In this document: piece by piece, positions 8,755 through 18,086 of the stretch | How the letters are laid out: every line of letters starts with the position of its first letter | Numbering within the stretch: position 1 is the stretch's first letter | Source: Candidatus Saccharicenans subterraneus | GTDB lineage: Bacteria > Acidobacteriota > Aminicenantia > Aminicenantales > Saccharicenantaceae | Direction: 5' to 3' | DNA length: 64,000 bases | Assembly (NCBI GenBank): GCA_003426165.1 | Contig: QUAH01000005.1 | Location: forward strand, 158,050 to 222,049 | The notes under the pieces: generated by a model | Told to the model about the DNA's origin: nothing | The model's input: the letters and a program-made list of their open reading frames with translations, nothing else | The model's database searches: none | Position numbers and translations under genes: made by a program

Positions 8755-9055
8755 ATACACGGGGTTCTTGCCTCGTCGACAATCCAGGCCTTTTCCCGAA
8801 GGTCAGGAAGACTTTCCGGCAGGCCAGACCGCAGCCTGGTCCAGAAATAGGGAAGCGACCGCACCGTCCCCGGGCGGAGGGCAAAATATCGCTTTCCGGG
8901 CTTAAACGGAATCTGACCTTCTGACTTGAAACAAAAATAACAAACCCAGGCGAAAATCCAAAAGCAGTCAGCAAAGCTGGACCCAAGCAGCCAGTTTTTC
9001 CGCTGGCGGCCGAGATGGCCAGTATAATCCCCGGACTGCTTGTCCTGGCAACGGG
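8755..9055. other. Convergent intergenic region, no gene seen
   Basis: This 301-bp gap separates the end of tldE from the end of the minus-strand M14 peptidase. No plausible gene was found. A small hairpin, GCCAG and CTGGC around TTTTTCCG, lies near 8990-9007 but lacks a clear U-tract. Termination signals for both flanking operons are expected here. Confidence 0.5.
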
Positions 9056-10843
9056 TTATTTCAGGTTGATTTTTTGTTCCAGGTAGCCACCCTTTAGAGA
9101 ATCATAAATCAGGTTAATCTCTCCCGAGCCTTCCAAAAGCAGCCTGAAGTCCACGTAGCCGAAGCCAGGGATGCCATTTTCCACCTGGAGATAATTTTTC
9201 CGGAGCTTGACCGGTTCGGCCAGCTCACGGAAGCGGTCGGTCAGAATGCCGGCCGAGACCAGCCTGGCTTTACCTTCAACTTTCAGCATATCCGGACGGT
9301 GCAGTTTCCTCATCACCGCCTGGCTCGAAATAGAGGGGGTTACCCGGTCGTTGGTGATCCTGACGTCCACCTGGTACTGCCCGTTTTCCAGCTTCTTGAG
9401 GCTGACTGTTTCCACCTTCAGTCTCGGTAGCTGGTCGGCATGGTACAGGCAGAAGGCAGCGTTGCGATGGCAGGTTTCGGCCAGCCTGAACAGGGCCGGC
9501 ACCCGGCGCCCCATCTTCTTGACCCCGCCAATTTCAATCTCGCCGTAGAGCGGATGCTTGTAAGGCTTCCACTCCACCAGCTGTTCGCCCATCAGCACCA
9601 GCTGGTGGTAGATGATTTCCTCCAGGCCGGCCCCGGCCCGGAACATCCGGCCCCTGACGTCCTCTTCTTCCTCTTCGCCGCCCGCTCTCTGTGCGGCCGG
9701 CTGGGTTCCCGCGTACTGGTCAAAATCCAGCTCGTTGGAAAAGGTGAAGATGCCGAGCAGATTATAGGTGAAATCTATCGTACCGCCGTAGACGGTGTAC
9801 ATGTCCTTGTAGATGACTATGTAACGGTAGCCGGGGAGAATCTTTTCGCCCTGCTTTCCGATGTAGTCATAGACCTGGCGGTCCTGGGGAAGGGTCTCGC
9901 CCAGGTTCTTAGCTCCAGGCCCGCGCAGAATCATTCCGCCGTAATTGTGGAAAGACTGGGCTCCCATGATGTTGGGATGGGCCAGGAGAAAATCCCGGAC
10001 CGCCCTGGTCTCCGGCCAGCAGAAAGGGTAAGGGCCGGCTCCGCGCTGGACGTAATTGGGCTGCCAGTTGTAGCCGAAGTTCCGGTTCATGTCGTAGCCA
10101 CCGGGCCCGTCTTCATTGACCTGGCCATCGCCGTCGTTGTCCAGGCCTTCCGAGCCCAGCATGATGAATTCGCCCTTTTCCCCGGGCCGGCAGGGGACCA
10201 TGACCAGTGGATTGTCCGGGCTGGCCTTGTAATTTCCCTTCGGGTCCCGCTTGCGCATGTAGGTTATCGAGCCATCACCGTCCAGGTCATCCGGGCCATC
10301 TTCATCGAGCAGGCCGTCGCGGTCGTCGTCATAGGGGACCAGCCCCGAGCGTGGCGCGTTGGAGTCGCTGGCCAGGTGCAGGAAATAATCGCGGCTGTCA
10401 GGGTTCATGGTGGGAACGATGTAAAAGGCCCGGTCCCGCAGCAGCCTGTCCACAAACTCCAGCTTTCCGGAGTTCTTGAGGAGGTAATAGATGGTGTACA
10501 GGGACACTTCCGCGCCCTGGATCTCGTTTCCGTGGATGTTACCGTCAATATAAAAACCCGGCTTCCTCTCGGCCGGGCCGGTAGCCGGATTATTGATGAT
10601 GACCGCCCAGATATCCCGGCCCTGGTAGGACTTGCCGATTGATTCCAGCTTCATCAGGTCGGGATAGGCTCTCTGTAATTCCTTGAGGGCAGCGGTTAGC
10701 TCGGCCTGGTCATAAAAATGGTCAAAGCTCAGCCTGACCTCGGGCCTGGTTTTGCTGGTACCCTGGGCCGAATCGACCTGGCTCAGACCCGACAGCGTGA
10801 CCATTAAAGCTATAAGTAAAACGATTCTTAGGGTTCGGTTCAT
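9056..10843 (-). CDS. Secreted M14-family zinc carboxypeptidase with acidic Ca-binding-like insert
   Basis: A 595-residue exported metallocarboxypeptidase with a signal peptide (residues 1-26, ending VDSA). Zinc ligands H104 and E107 lie in GNIHGNEIQG and H299 in AQSFHNYGG; E371 in FSNELDFD is the likely general base, and MNRNF provides the substrate-binding Asn/Arg. Between the first and third zinc ligands are aspartate-rich segments (DDDRDGLLDEDG at 172-183 and DNDGDGQVNEDG at 235-246) resembling EF-hand-like calcium loops. Second gene of a two-gene operon with a paralogue 10 bp upstream. Likely releases C-terminal residues from external peptides. Confidence 0.9.
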   Translation of the reverse strand: MNRTLRIVLLIALMVTLSGLSQVDSAQGTSKTRPEVRLSFDHFYDQAELTAALKELQRAYPDLMKLESIGKSYQGRDIWAVIINNPATGPAERKPGFYIDGNIHGNEIQGAEVSLYTIYYLLKNSGKLEFVDRLLRDRAFYIVPTMNPDSRDYFLHLASDSNAPRSGLVPYDDDRDGLLDEDGPDDLDGDGSITYMRKRDPKGNYKASPDNPLVMVPCRPGEKGEFIMLGSEGLDNDGDGQVNEDGPGGYDMNRNFGYNWQPNYVQRGAGPYPFCWPETRAVRDFLLAHPNIMGAQSFHNYGGMILRGPGAKNLGETLPQDRQVYDYIGKQGEKILPGYRYIVIYKDMYTVYGGTIDFTYNLLGIFTFSNELDFDQYAGTQPAAQRAGGEEEEEDVRGRMFRAGAGLEEIIYHQLVLMGEQLVEWKPYKHPLYGEIEIGGVKKMGRRVPALFRLAETCHRNAAFCLYHADQLPRLKVETVSLKKLENGQYQVDVRITNDRVTPSISSQAVMRKLHRPDMLKVEGKARLVSAGILTDRFRELAEPVKLRKNYLQVENGIPGFGYVDFRLLLEGSGEINLIYDSLKGGYLEQKINLK

Positions 10844-10853
10844 GGTTGTTCTC

Positions 10854-12908
10854 CTAATCCACTTTGACCATAGTTTCTATGGGCGATATCCGGTTGCTCC
10901 AGACCCTGAGACCAAGGCTGGAGCCTTTCTTGGCCTGGACCGTCCATTCCAGCTTCCTGACCTCGCCGGCCTGCAGGAACGGCACCTGTTCCACCGGGCG
11001 GCCGGCAAAGAGCTTCTGCTTGCCCTCGAGCTTGAGGCTGACCCTGATGGGGTAGGAGGTCAGGGCCCGCCGTCCCTGAGCGAAGGAGGTGGGCAGAAGA
11101 CCTTCATTCTGCAGGTAGACCGTCACCCGGTAGAGGTCAGTGCCAAGCTTTTCAATTTTGGTTTCCCTGATAGACACGCCCGGCAATTTCATCATGAGTT
11201 TTCGGCTGAACTGAACATGATATTTGACCGAGGCCTGAAGCTGGTCAGGAGGCGGCATGTATTTCAGGAAAGGAACAAAGCCGCCGATTTCCACCTGTCC
11301 CAGGTCGGAATGCTTAACCGGCTTCCAGCTAACGAAGCCCGCGCCTTTCAAAACGTTATCGGAATAGGCCGGCAGGTAGGCCTCAGGATTTTCTTCGGCC
11401 CCGACCACTCCGGCCCCGGCTGCCCTGGGCATTTTTTCCATCATCTCGGCCATCCTGGCCGGGGTGACCTGACCCGACTGAACCATCTTGATCAGCATGG
11501 CCGCGTTGAAGTTGGGCGGAGCGCCACGCTCTTTCAGGAAGGCAGCAATTTTTTCTTCACCCAGGGCCAGGAATTCTTCTGACGACATCGACTTGAGACG
11601 GTCGGCAGTCAGCGCGTCCTTTTTTTCTTCTTTTTTGGGTTCCGGTACCTGCCACAGGTCAAAGGAAAAGACGGGCACTCCGTACTGGTAATAGCAAAAA
11701 GCCGGGAAGGAGCCCTTTCCCACACCCCTGGCTCTCTTTTCCAGGTAATCAAGGCCGATTTCCTTCAGCCCGCCCTTGTAATCCTTCTGGAGCTCTTCGT
11801 ATATGGCCTGGTCCGAACGGTCAAGGTTCATGGCCGGGCCCAGCCCCAGGAAGGTGGCCACCAGGCTTTCGTCTATTTCCATGCCGCCACCGAACCCGGA
11901 GCTCTTCAGGACATCCACTATTTCCTTCAGCGTATATTCAGTATCCGGGTCCAGCCCGAGAAAGCCGGCGAACTGGCGGGGAACCCGCACCCGGTCAGCG
12001 CCAACCCTGGCCTGTCCGGTCTGCTGCATGTTCAGGAGGTTATTCTCGGTCGAAAAATTAATCACCATGGCTATGTTGTTATGGTCGAACATGAACTTCA
12101 ACAGGCCTTCGGTCTCAGGCTCCGACACCGGGTAAAGGCCGGCCCGTTTCTGGAAGTACTCAAAGTCATGGGGAAAATTGCGGTTGAGCTCGACCCCGCC
12201 GGGGCCATCCTCGTTTATCTGGCCATCGCCGTCGTTGTCCAGGCCTTCGGTGTAGACCTGGTATTCACCCTTTTCTCCCTTTTTCGGGTCAGCCAGTCGC
12301 ATCAACCTCGGCTCCTTGGGGTCGATTATCCAGCGGCCCTCCGGGGACTTGACCCGCATCATCGTGATCAGGCCATCGCCGTTGAGGTCCTCGGGACCGT
12401 CCTCGTCGACCAGCCCGTCATTGTCTTCATCCACCGGACGGCTGTTAAATGTCCTTTCCTGAAGGGGTTTCGAGAAGTAGGCCGAGGCCGCTTCCGGGTT
12501 TAAGACGGGAATCACATAGACGGTGTTCCGGTTGAGAAAATCCGTCCAGGCCTTATCCTGGCCATAGGCGGCAAGAAGGTCTTCGGCCAGCTGCAGGGCG
12601 GCCTCGGTACCCGGGAGGTGAATGCCTTCCGAATTGGCTACCACCAGCACCGCTGGCCTGGCCTTGGGGTCGGGTTTATTATTCCGGGCGGCAATTTCCA
12701 GGAGGTAAATTTCCTGGCCACCATAGGATTTGCCTATGGTGCTTAACCGGCAGATTTCAGGGTATTTACCGGCCAGGCTTTTCAGGCCAGCCACCGCCTC
12801 GGCCGGTGAGTGAAACTTCGTTTCCGCCTGGCCGGCCAGCAGGGGAGTGGCCATTAAGATCAAGAAACCAGTCATTACCAGAAGCAACGGGATTTTTAAC
12901 CTGGACAT
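10854..12908 (-). CDS. Secreted M14-like protein with degenerate zinc site (probable pseudo-peptidase)
   Basis: A 684-residue paralogue of the downstream M14 peptidase with signal peptide (residues 1-26). It keeps the fold landmarks, including the acidic loops DEDNDGLVDEDG and DNDGDGQINEDG and ELNRNF. The HGNE zinc motif is replaced by E94-G-I-H97, the third zinc His aligns with S286 in INFSTENN, and the general-base Glu aligns with Asp in FSFDLW. Catalysis by the standard mechanism is therefore unlikely. It may bind peptides or regulate its active neighbour; this is inference. The ribosome binding site is AAGGAGG. First gene of the pair. Confidence 0.85.
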   Translation of the reverse strand: MSRLKIPLLLVMTGFLILMATPLLAGQAETKFHSPAEAVAGLKSLAGKYPEICRLSTIGKSYGGQEIYLLEIAARNNKPDPKARPAVLVVANSEGIHLPGTEAALQLAEDLLAAYGQDKAWTDFLNRNTVYVIPVLNPEAASAYFSKPLQERTFNSRPVDEDNDGLVDEDGPEDLNGDGLITMMRVKSPEGRWIIDPKEPRLMRLADPKKGEKGEYQVYTEGLDNDGDGQINEDGPGGVELNRNFPHDFEYFQKRAGLYPVSEPETEGLLKFMFDHNNIAMVINFSTENNLLNMQQTGQARVGADRVRVPRQFAGFLGLDPDTEYTLKEIVDVLKSSGFGGGMEIDESLVATFLGLGPAMNLDRSDQAIYEELQKDYKGGLKEIGLDYLEKRARGVGKGSFPAFCYYQYGVPVFSFDLWQVPEPKKEEKKDALTADRLKSMSSEEFLALGEEKIAAFLKERGAPPNFNAAMLIKMVQSGQVTPARMAEMMEKMPRAAGAGVVGAEENPEAYLPAYSDNVLKGAGFVSWKPVKHSDLGQVEIGGFVPFLKYMPPPDQLQASVKYHVQFSRKLMMKLPGVSIRETKIEKLGTDLYRVTVYLQNEGLLPTSFAQGRRALTSYPIRVSLKLEGKQKLFAGRPVEQVPFLQAGEVRKLEWTVQAKKGSSLGLRVWSNRISPIETMVKVD

Positions 12909-12938
12909 CAGTCCTCCTTCTTATTTCCGGTTAGATTA

Positions 12939-12944
12939 ATTATA
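12939..12944 (-). promoter_or_regulatory. -10 element for the M14 peptidase operon
   Basis: On the minus strand a perfect TATAAT lies about 30 bp before the start codon of the first M14 gene. No convincing -35 hexamer is seen at the expected spacing. Confidence 0.35.
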
Positions 12945-13027
12945 CGGATAAAAACTCACCTGGTTCTGACGAAATCAGTTAAAAAAAATTCCAGGCCATC
13001 CGGAAATAAAATTAATTTCAATCTATT

Positions 13028-13056
13028 TTCATTGTCCGAGCTTCTTATCTTATAAT
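13028..13056 (+). promoter_or_regulatory. Promoter of the Asp-box exoprotein gene
   Basis: TTCATT (13028-13033) and a perfect TATAAT (13051-13056) are spaced by 17 bp. The -10 ends about 40 bp before the ATG at 13096. It lies in the 187-bp divergent region between the M14 operon and the exoprotein gene. Confidence 0.5.
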
Positions 13057-13095
13057 GGACACCGAACCGAAGTAAATCAAAAATTGGAGGTCCGC

Positions 13096-16000
13096 ATGTT
13101 CAGGCCGCAAAAAGATTCAGGCTTATTATTCCGGCGGATAAGAATCGCCTCGGTCCGGGTGGTTGTTTGCTGTCTTTTTCTATTCATATTCCTTCTGCCG
13201 TCACCGGTTTACTCGCAGCAACCGGACCAGATGGCCGACTACCTGAATAAATTTATCACCTGGAGAAACATCGGCCCGGCCGTTCCCGGAGGCCGGACGG
13301 TGGACCTTGACGTGGTGGAAAGAAAGCCCTGGATCATCTACGCGGCCGTCGGTCCCGGCGGCCTCTGGAAGTCAGAAAATAACGGTGTTAGCTGGGCGCC
13401 GGTCTTCCAGCGTGAAGCCACGGTCTCGGTGGGAGCGGTGGCCGTGGCCCAGTCCGCGCCGGAGGTGGTCTGGGTGGGAACCGGGGAAAGCACCAGCCGG
13501 AATTCGGTCACCCTCGGAGACGGGGTTTACCGGTCAACCGACGGGGGTAAGACCTGGAAGAACATGGGGCTCAAGGATACCAGGCACATCAGCCGGATTA
13601 TCATCAGCCGGGGCGATCCCAACATCGTTTACGTGGCGGCCATGGGCCACCTCTGGGGGCCCAACTCTGAGCGGGGAATCTACAAGACCATAGACGGGGG
13701 TGCGACCTGGAAGAAAATTCTATATGTTAATGAAAATACAGGATTTAGCGACTTGGACATTGACCCTGAAAATTCTCAGGTTCTCTATGCGGCCGCCTAC
13801 GAGCACCGCCGGTGGCCCTACCGAATGGTCAGCGGCGGACCGGGCAGTGGCATTTATAGATCCACCGATGGCGGCTTGACCTGGACCAGGCTTAAGCAGG
13901 ACCTCCCGGAAGGAATAATGGGGCGGATAGGCCTGGCCGTGGCCAGGAACAGGCCGGGAGTGGTCTATGCCCTGATTGAACACCAGGACCCGGGCATCTG
14001 GCGCTCTGAAGATTACGGCCAGACCTGGAAAAGAACCTGCGACGCCAAGACCTATAAAAACGTAAACAACCGACCTTTTTATTACAGCCATATCTATGTT
14101 GACCCGAACGATGACCGGACCATCTACGTCCAATCAACAGGGCTTTACGTTTCCAACGACATGGGCCAGAAATTCCGGGCGATAGGGCAGGGGACTCATC
14201 CCGACCACCACGCCCTGTGGATTGACCCGGCCAACCCGCTGCACCTTATAGACGGCAATGACGGTGGAATCGATATTACTTACGACGGCGGGAAAACCTG
14301 GCTTCCGGTAACCAGCATCGATGCGGCCGAGGTTTACCAGGTGGGCTTTGATTACAGCGTGCCCTACAGGGTCTATTGCGGACTCCAGGATAATGGCTGC
14401 TGGGGCGGGCCCTCCCATTCGCTGGACAGCCGGGGTATCCTTAATGAGCACTGGGAATTCATCAACGGGGGAGACGGTTTTTTTGTCAGGCCGGACCCAA
14501 AAAATAGCTTTGTAGTCTATTGCAACTCCCAGAACAACGGCCTGATCAGGAAAGACCTAAGGCACGGCCTGGGTAAGGGCGTCAGGCCCGAAGCCTCGCT
14601 GAATGAGCCCCCTTACCGGTTCAACTGGAACGCACCGATAATGATCTCGCCCCACGACAGTAACACGGTGTATTGCGCCGGGAACTTCCTGTTCAGGTCA
14701 AAAGACGGGGGCTATACCTGGGAGAAAATCAGCCCGGACCTGACCACCAACGACCCGGCCAAGCAGGTTGACGGCGTGGGTCCCATAACAGTCGAAAACA
14801 GCGGGGCCGAGGTTCACTGCACCATCACCGCCATAGCCGAATCGCCCGTCCAGGCCGGGGTTCTTTGGTGCGGAACGGATGATGGCAATTTGCAGATTTC
14901 CCGGGATGGCGGCCAGACCTGGACCAATGTTATCAGAAACATCCCCGGGCTTCCCAAGAATTCCTGGTGTTCCAGGGTGGAGGCTTCTCATTTTGAGGCG
15001 GGGACAGCCTACGTTGCCTTCGACAACCACCGCAGTGATGATTATTCCCCATATGTTTATAAGACCACTGATTTCGGCAAGACCTGGAAATCCCTGCGTT
15101 CCAACCTGCCGGATTTCGGATGGATACATGTGGTCAGAGAGCACCCGGAAAACAGGAATTTACTGTTTGTTGGAACAGAGTTCGGAATTTATGCAGCTTA
15201 TAACTCTGGGTTAAGTTGGATAAAAATTCATGGCTCAAATTTACCCACAGTTGCCGTGCATGATATAGCCATTCATCCCAGGGAAAATGACCTGATCATA
15301 GGAACCCATGGTCGAGGCATCTGGATCCTGGATGATATCTGTTATTTGAGCCAGCTCAGCCAGGAAGTATTTAATTCAGATTTCTATCTTTTTAAGCCCA
15401 GGCCGGCCTACCTGTTTTTTAATTCGGGCCGGGGTGATATTTATTCAACTTTTGGATTCAGGGCTAACAATCCGCCAGCCGGGGCAGGCCTGACTTATTT
15501 TGTCAGAAAAGACCTGAGTGGAGATTTAAGAATCACCATTACCTCCGGTGATCAAGAACCGATAATTGAACTGTCTCTTCAGAAGAAAGCCGGGCTCAAC
15601 CGGACGTACTGGAACTTGCAGTTCATGCCCAAAACCGGCGGGGGAGAAAGGCCCCAGATGACTGGCATTATGAGCGTTATGTGTAACATAACTCCTGGAG
15701 AATACGATGTAATTATAAAAATAGGGGAAAAAGAATATAAGTCCAGAATAAAGGTCCTGCCAGATCCAAGGTTTGAGCTTAACCCGGCAGAACTTCAAAG
15801 CCAGTATCAGGTCGTAGCCGAGCTGGCCAAGACCAATAACCTTTATGCCAGGGCTGCGGCTGCAGCCAGAAACATTTCCAGGGATTTGGAAAAGATAGCT
15901 GGCGAAATCAGCACCATTAAAGACGAGGGAACCAGAAAACAAGCCCAGGATCAATACAGGAAGTTCATGGACTCATTCAACGCCGTGTCCGAAATTTTCC

Positions 16001-16284
16001 AGACTGAAGGGACGCTGGTCGGGCTTTCTATTCCTTACCAGAAATTCCTTCGGGGTCCTTTGAATATCCGACTTATTACGCTAATTCAGGGCATTGCCGG
16101 TTATCCATCAGCGCCAACGACCACTGAATTAAAGCAGGCCGAAGAAGTCAACCTCATGGTCCGCGATTCAATTCAGAAATTAAATGAATTCATTAAAAAA
16201 GACCTTGATGAATTTAACCACTTCCTCGAAGTGAACAAACTAACGGCGATCAAGAAACCAGAATTAATCAGCCTGGATAACTGA
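13096..16284 (+). CDS. Large secreted VPS10/sortilin-like beta-propeller protein with Asp-box (BNR) repeats
   Basis: A 1062-residue exported protein. A hydrophobic signal sequence ends at about residue 42 (PVYSQQ). At least eight Asp-box motifs of the S/T-x-D-x-G-x-T-W type are visible (STDGGKTW, TIDGGATW, STDGGLTW, SEDYGQTW, TYDGGKTW, SKDGGYTW, SRDGGQTW, TTDFGKTW), spread over the first 660 residues as in GH74/sortilin-like double propellers. The last 200 residues look helical and may be a separate module. The role is unknown; such proteins bind or cleave external glycans or proteins. GGAGG five bases before the ATG at 13096 decides the start over an upstream in-frame TTG. Confidence 0.85.
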   Translation: MFRPQKDSGLLFRRIRIASVRVVVCCLFLFIFLLPSPVYSQQPDQMADYLNKFITWRNIGPAVPGGRTVDLDVVERKPWIIYAAVGPGGLWKSENNGVSWAPVFQREATVSVGAVAVAQSAPEVVWVGTGESTSRNSVTLGDGVYRSTDGGKTWKNMGLKDTRHISRIIISRGDPNIVYVAAMGHLWGPNSERGIYKTIDGGATWKKILYVNENTGFSDLDIDPENSQVLYAAAYEHRRWPYRMVSGGPGSGIYRSTDGGLTWTRLKQDLPEGIMGRIGLAVARNRPGVVYALIEHQDPGIWRSEDYGQTWKRTCDAKTYKNVNNRPFYYSHIYVDPNDDRTIYVQSTGLYVSNDMGQKFRAIGQGTHPDHHALWIDPANPLHLIDGNDGGIDITYDGGKTWLPVTSIDAAEVYQVGFDYSVPYRVYCGLQDNGCWGGPSHSLDSRGILNEHWEFINGGDGFFVRPDPKNSFVVYCNSQNNGLIRKDLRHGLGKGVRPEASLNEPPYRFNWNAPIMISPHDSNTVYCAGNFLFRSKDGGYTWEKISPDLTTNDPAKQVDGVGPITVENSGAEVHCTITAIAESPVQAGVLWCGTDDGNLQISRDGGQTWTNVIRNIPGLPKNSWCSRVEASHFEAGTAYVAFDNHRSDDYSPYVYKTTDFGKTWKSLRSNLPDFGWIHVVREHPENRNLLFVGTEFGIYAAYNSGLSWIKIHGSNLPTVAVHDIAIHPRENDLIIGTHGRGIWILDDICYLSQLSQEVFNSDFYLFKPRPAYLFFNSGRGDIYSTFGFRANNPPAGAGLTYFVRKDLSGDLRITITSGDQEPIIELSLQKKAGLNRTYWNLQFMPKTGGGERPQMTGIMSVMCNITPGEYDVIIKIGEKEYKSRIKVLPDPRFELNPAELQSQYQVVAELAKTNNLYARAAAAARNISRDLEKIAGEISTIKDEGTRKQAQDQYRKFMDSFNAVSEIFQTEGTLVGLSIPYQKFLRGPLNIRLITLIQGIAGYPSAPTTTELKQAEEVNLMVRDSIQKLNEFIKKDLDEFNHFLEVNKLTAIKKPELISLDN

Positions 16285-16331
16285 AAATACGAAAATTCCT
16301 TATATTCTTTATTATCAATTACTTATAGATA

Positions 16332-16362
16332 TGTCGGCCTGCCGACAGGTTATAAATTTTTC
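16332..16362 (+). terminator. Terminator after the Asp-box exoprotein gene
   Basis: TGTCGGC (16332-16338) pairs with GCCGACA (16341-16347), followed by an AT-rich run containing TTTTT. It lies about 50 bp past the stop codon and before parA, separating the two transcription units. Confidence 0.5.
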
Positions 16363-16432
16363 ATAAATTTATCTTGTATTTACAAATGCTTTTTTGTATA
16401 TTTTTATTAAAGCTATTAACCGGAGGATTAGC

Positions 16433-17200
16433 TTGATAATCGCTGTAACCAATCAAAAAGGCGGAGTGGGGAAGACCACTACCTGCGTTAATGTTTCTGC
16501 CGCCCTGGCCTTGATGGGACATCGTGTTCTCCTGGTGGATATGGACCCGCAGGCTCATAGCACGATTTCAATAGTTAATAACCCTCACGAGATTCCAAGA
16601 TCGCTCTTCGATGTTCTGATGGACAAGAATACAAAGATATCTGATGTAATCGTGAAATCCACCATACCGGGACTGGACGTGGCCATAAGCAGGATATCAA
16701 TGGCCAAGCTGGAACCGGCTCTGATAGGAGAATTTGATGGCCATTATCGGCTGAGAGACGCGCTTAATACTGTCCGGGACCATTATGATTATATCTTCAT
16801 AGATACACCGCCAACACTCGGGCTCATAACCCTTAATGCCCTGGTAGCGGCCAGCCACATCCTTATACCAATCCAATCGTCCTATTTATGTCTTGAAGGT
16901 ACCGATGACCTGCTGGAAACCATAGATAAGGTTAAAAAGATTGCCAATCCAGAGCTGGAAATCATCGGGGTTATCATCACACTGCATGACCGCAGAACAA
17001 ATATTTCCAAGGATGTGGTTGATAGGATAATTGAAGTATTTGGCGATAAGGTCTTTAAGACCTATATTTCCAAGAGCGTCAAGCTGGAGGAAAGCCCGGC
17101 TTATAAAGAAAGCATATTTACCTTTGCCCCTGATTCCATAGGGGCTATTCAATATAAATCTGTGGCCGAGGAGTTGATCGAACGTGCAAACAAAAACTAA
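16433..17200 (+). CDS. parA: ParA-family chromosome partitioning ATPase
   Basis: A 255-residue ParA/Soj protein. The deviant Walker A motif KGGVGKTT appears right at the N-terminus and the Walker B region reads YIFIDTPPTLG. It is a nucleoid-bound ATPase that moves ParB-parS complexes during segregation. Start: GGAGG at 16422-16426 is followed six bases later by TTG at 16433, giving a start just before IIAVTNQKGG; the longer reading from an upstream ATG has no ribosome binding site. It overlaps parB by 17 bp. The short form without an N-terminal DNA-binding extension fits a chromosomal (type Ia-like Soj) protein. Confidence 0.93.
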   Translation: MIIAVTNQKGGVGKTTTCVNVSAALALMGHRVLLVDMDPQAHSTISIVNNPHEIPRSLFDVLMDKNTKISDVIVKSTIPGLDVAISRISMAKLEPALIGEFDGHYRLRDALNTVRDHYDYIFIDTPPTLGLITLNALVAASHILIPIQSSYLCLEGTDDLLETIDKVKKIANPELEIIGVIITLHDRRTNISKDVVDRIIEVFGDKVFKTYISKSVKLEESPAYKESIFTFAPDSIGAIQYKSVAEELIERANKN

Positions 17201-18086
17201 AAAATCAGGTCTTCCTGACAATTTAATCATGAGGCATGATCCTCATTTTGTTGAGCTGATTGCCTCCAAGACCTCAGCTCCCAGGATAAGAATGATCCCG
17301 CTTGATAGAATAGAGCCAAATCCCAGGCAGCCGCGCAGCGAGCTGGGAGATATCCAGGAACTAATGGATTCAATCAAGGCCAAGGGCGTCCTGGAGCCGA
17401 TCATCGTCAGGCCTAAGGGCGAAAAATTTGAGATTATTGCCGGAGAAAGGCGATTCGTGGCCTCAAAAAACCTGGGCCTGAAAGAAATTCCGTGCATTGA
17501 GATGACTGTTGACGACCAGGAGGCCATGGAAATCAGCCTCATTGAGAACCTGCAGCGAAAGGATCTTGATATATTTGAAGAGGCTGACGGCCTTAAGGCC
17601 CTCATGAATCTTTACGGGTACAGCCACCAGGAGGTTGCTGATAAGATCGGCAAAGCTAGGTCTACCATTACTGAAATTATTTCAGTCAGCCGTATACCCG
17701 TTGAGCTCCGCGAAAAACTTAAAAAGGCCGGCATAACCAGCCGCAGTACCATAATTGAGATTGCCAAAGTCGAACCTGAAACTTTAATGGCCCAGGTCGT
17801 GGACCGAATCATTCAAAACCGGCTCACCAGGACTGATACCCGCGACCTGACCAAGCTTTTTAAGGAAAAAGAAGAAAAAGAAAAGGAGAAACCTAAATTT
17901 TTCGTATTTAATTATGTACCAAAGGACAATAAGAGCTTCAGGCTCAGAATAGAATTTAAGAAACAGGTTGTAACCAGGCAGGAATTGATCAATATCCTTG
18001 AGGGGATTATCAGGCAACTTAAGGAAGAATCAGGGGGCAAAGCCAATCCCGGGCAACTAAAGCTTGACGATAACCAGGATAAATAA
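17184..18086 (+). CDS. parB: ParB-family centromere-binding protein
   Basis: A 300-residue ParB/Spo0J protein. The N-terminal CTPase/sulfiredoxin-like domain has PNPRQPR and AGERRFVASK; ENLQRKDL follows, then a KorB-type helix-turn-helix region (YSHQEVADKIGKARSTI, about residues 146-166) that reads parS sites. It loads and slides on DNA around parS and activates ParA. It starts with GTG at 17184 inside the end of parA, with GAGGAG ten bases upstream. The C-terminal region includes a lysine/glutamate-rich linker. No close match to the parS consensus was noticed near the gene. Confidence 0.93.
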   Translation: MQTKTKKSGLPDNLIMRHDPHFVELIASKTSAPRIRMIPLDRIEPNPRQPRSELGDIQELMDSIKAKGVLEPIIVRPKGEKFEIIAGERRFVASKNLGLKEIPCIEMTVDDQEAMEISLIENLQRKDLDIFEEADGLKALMNLYGYSHQEVADKIGKARSTITEIISVSRIPVELREKLKKAGITSRSTIIEIAKVEPETLMAQVVDRIIQNRLTRTDTRDLTKLFKEKEEKEKEKPKFFVFNYVPKDNKSFRLRIEFKKQVVTRQELINILEGIIRQLKEESGGKANPGQLKLDDNQDK

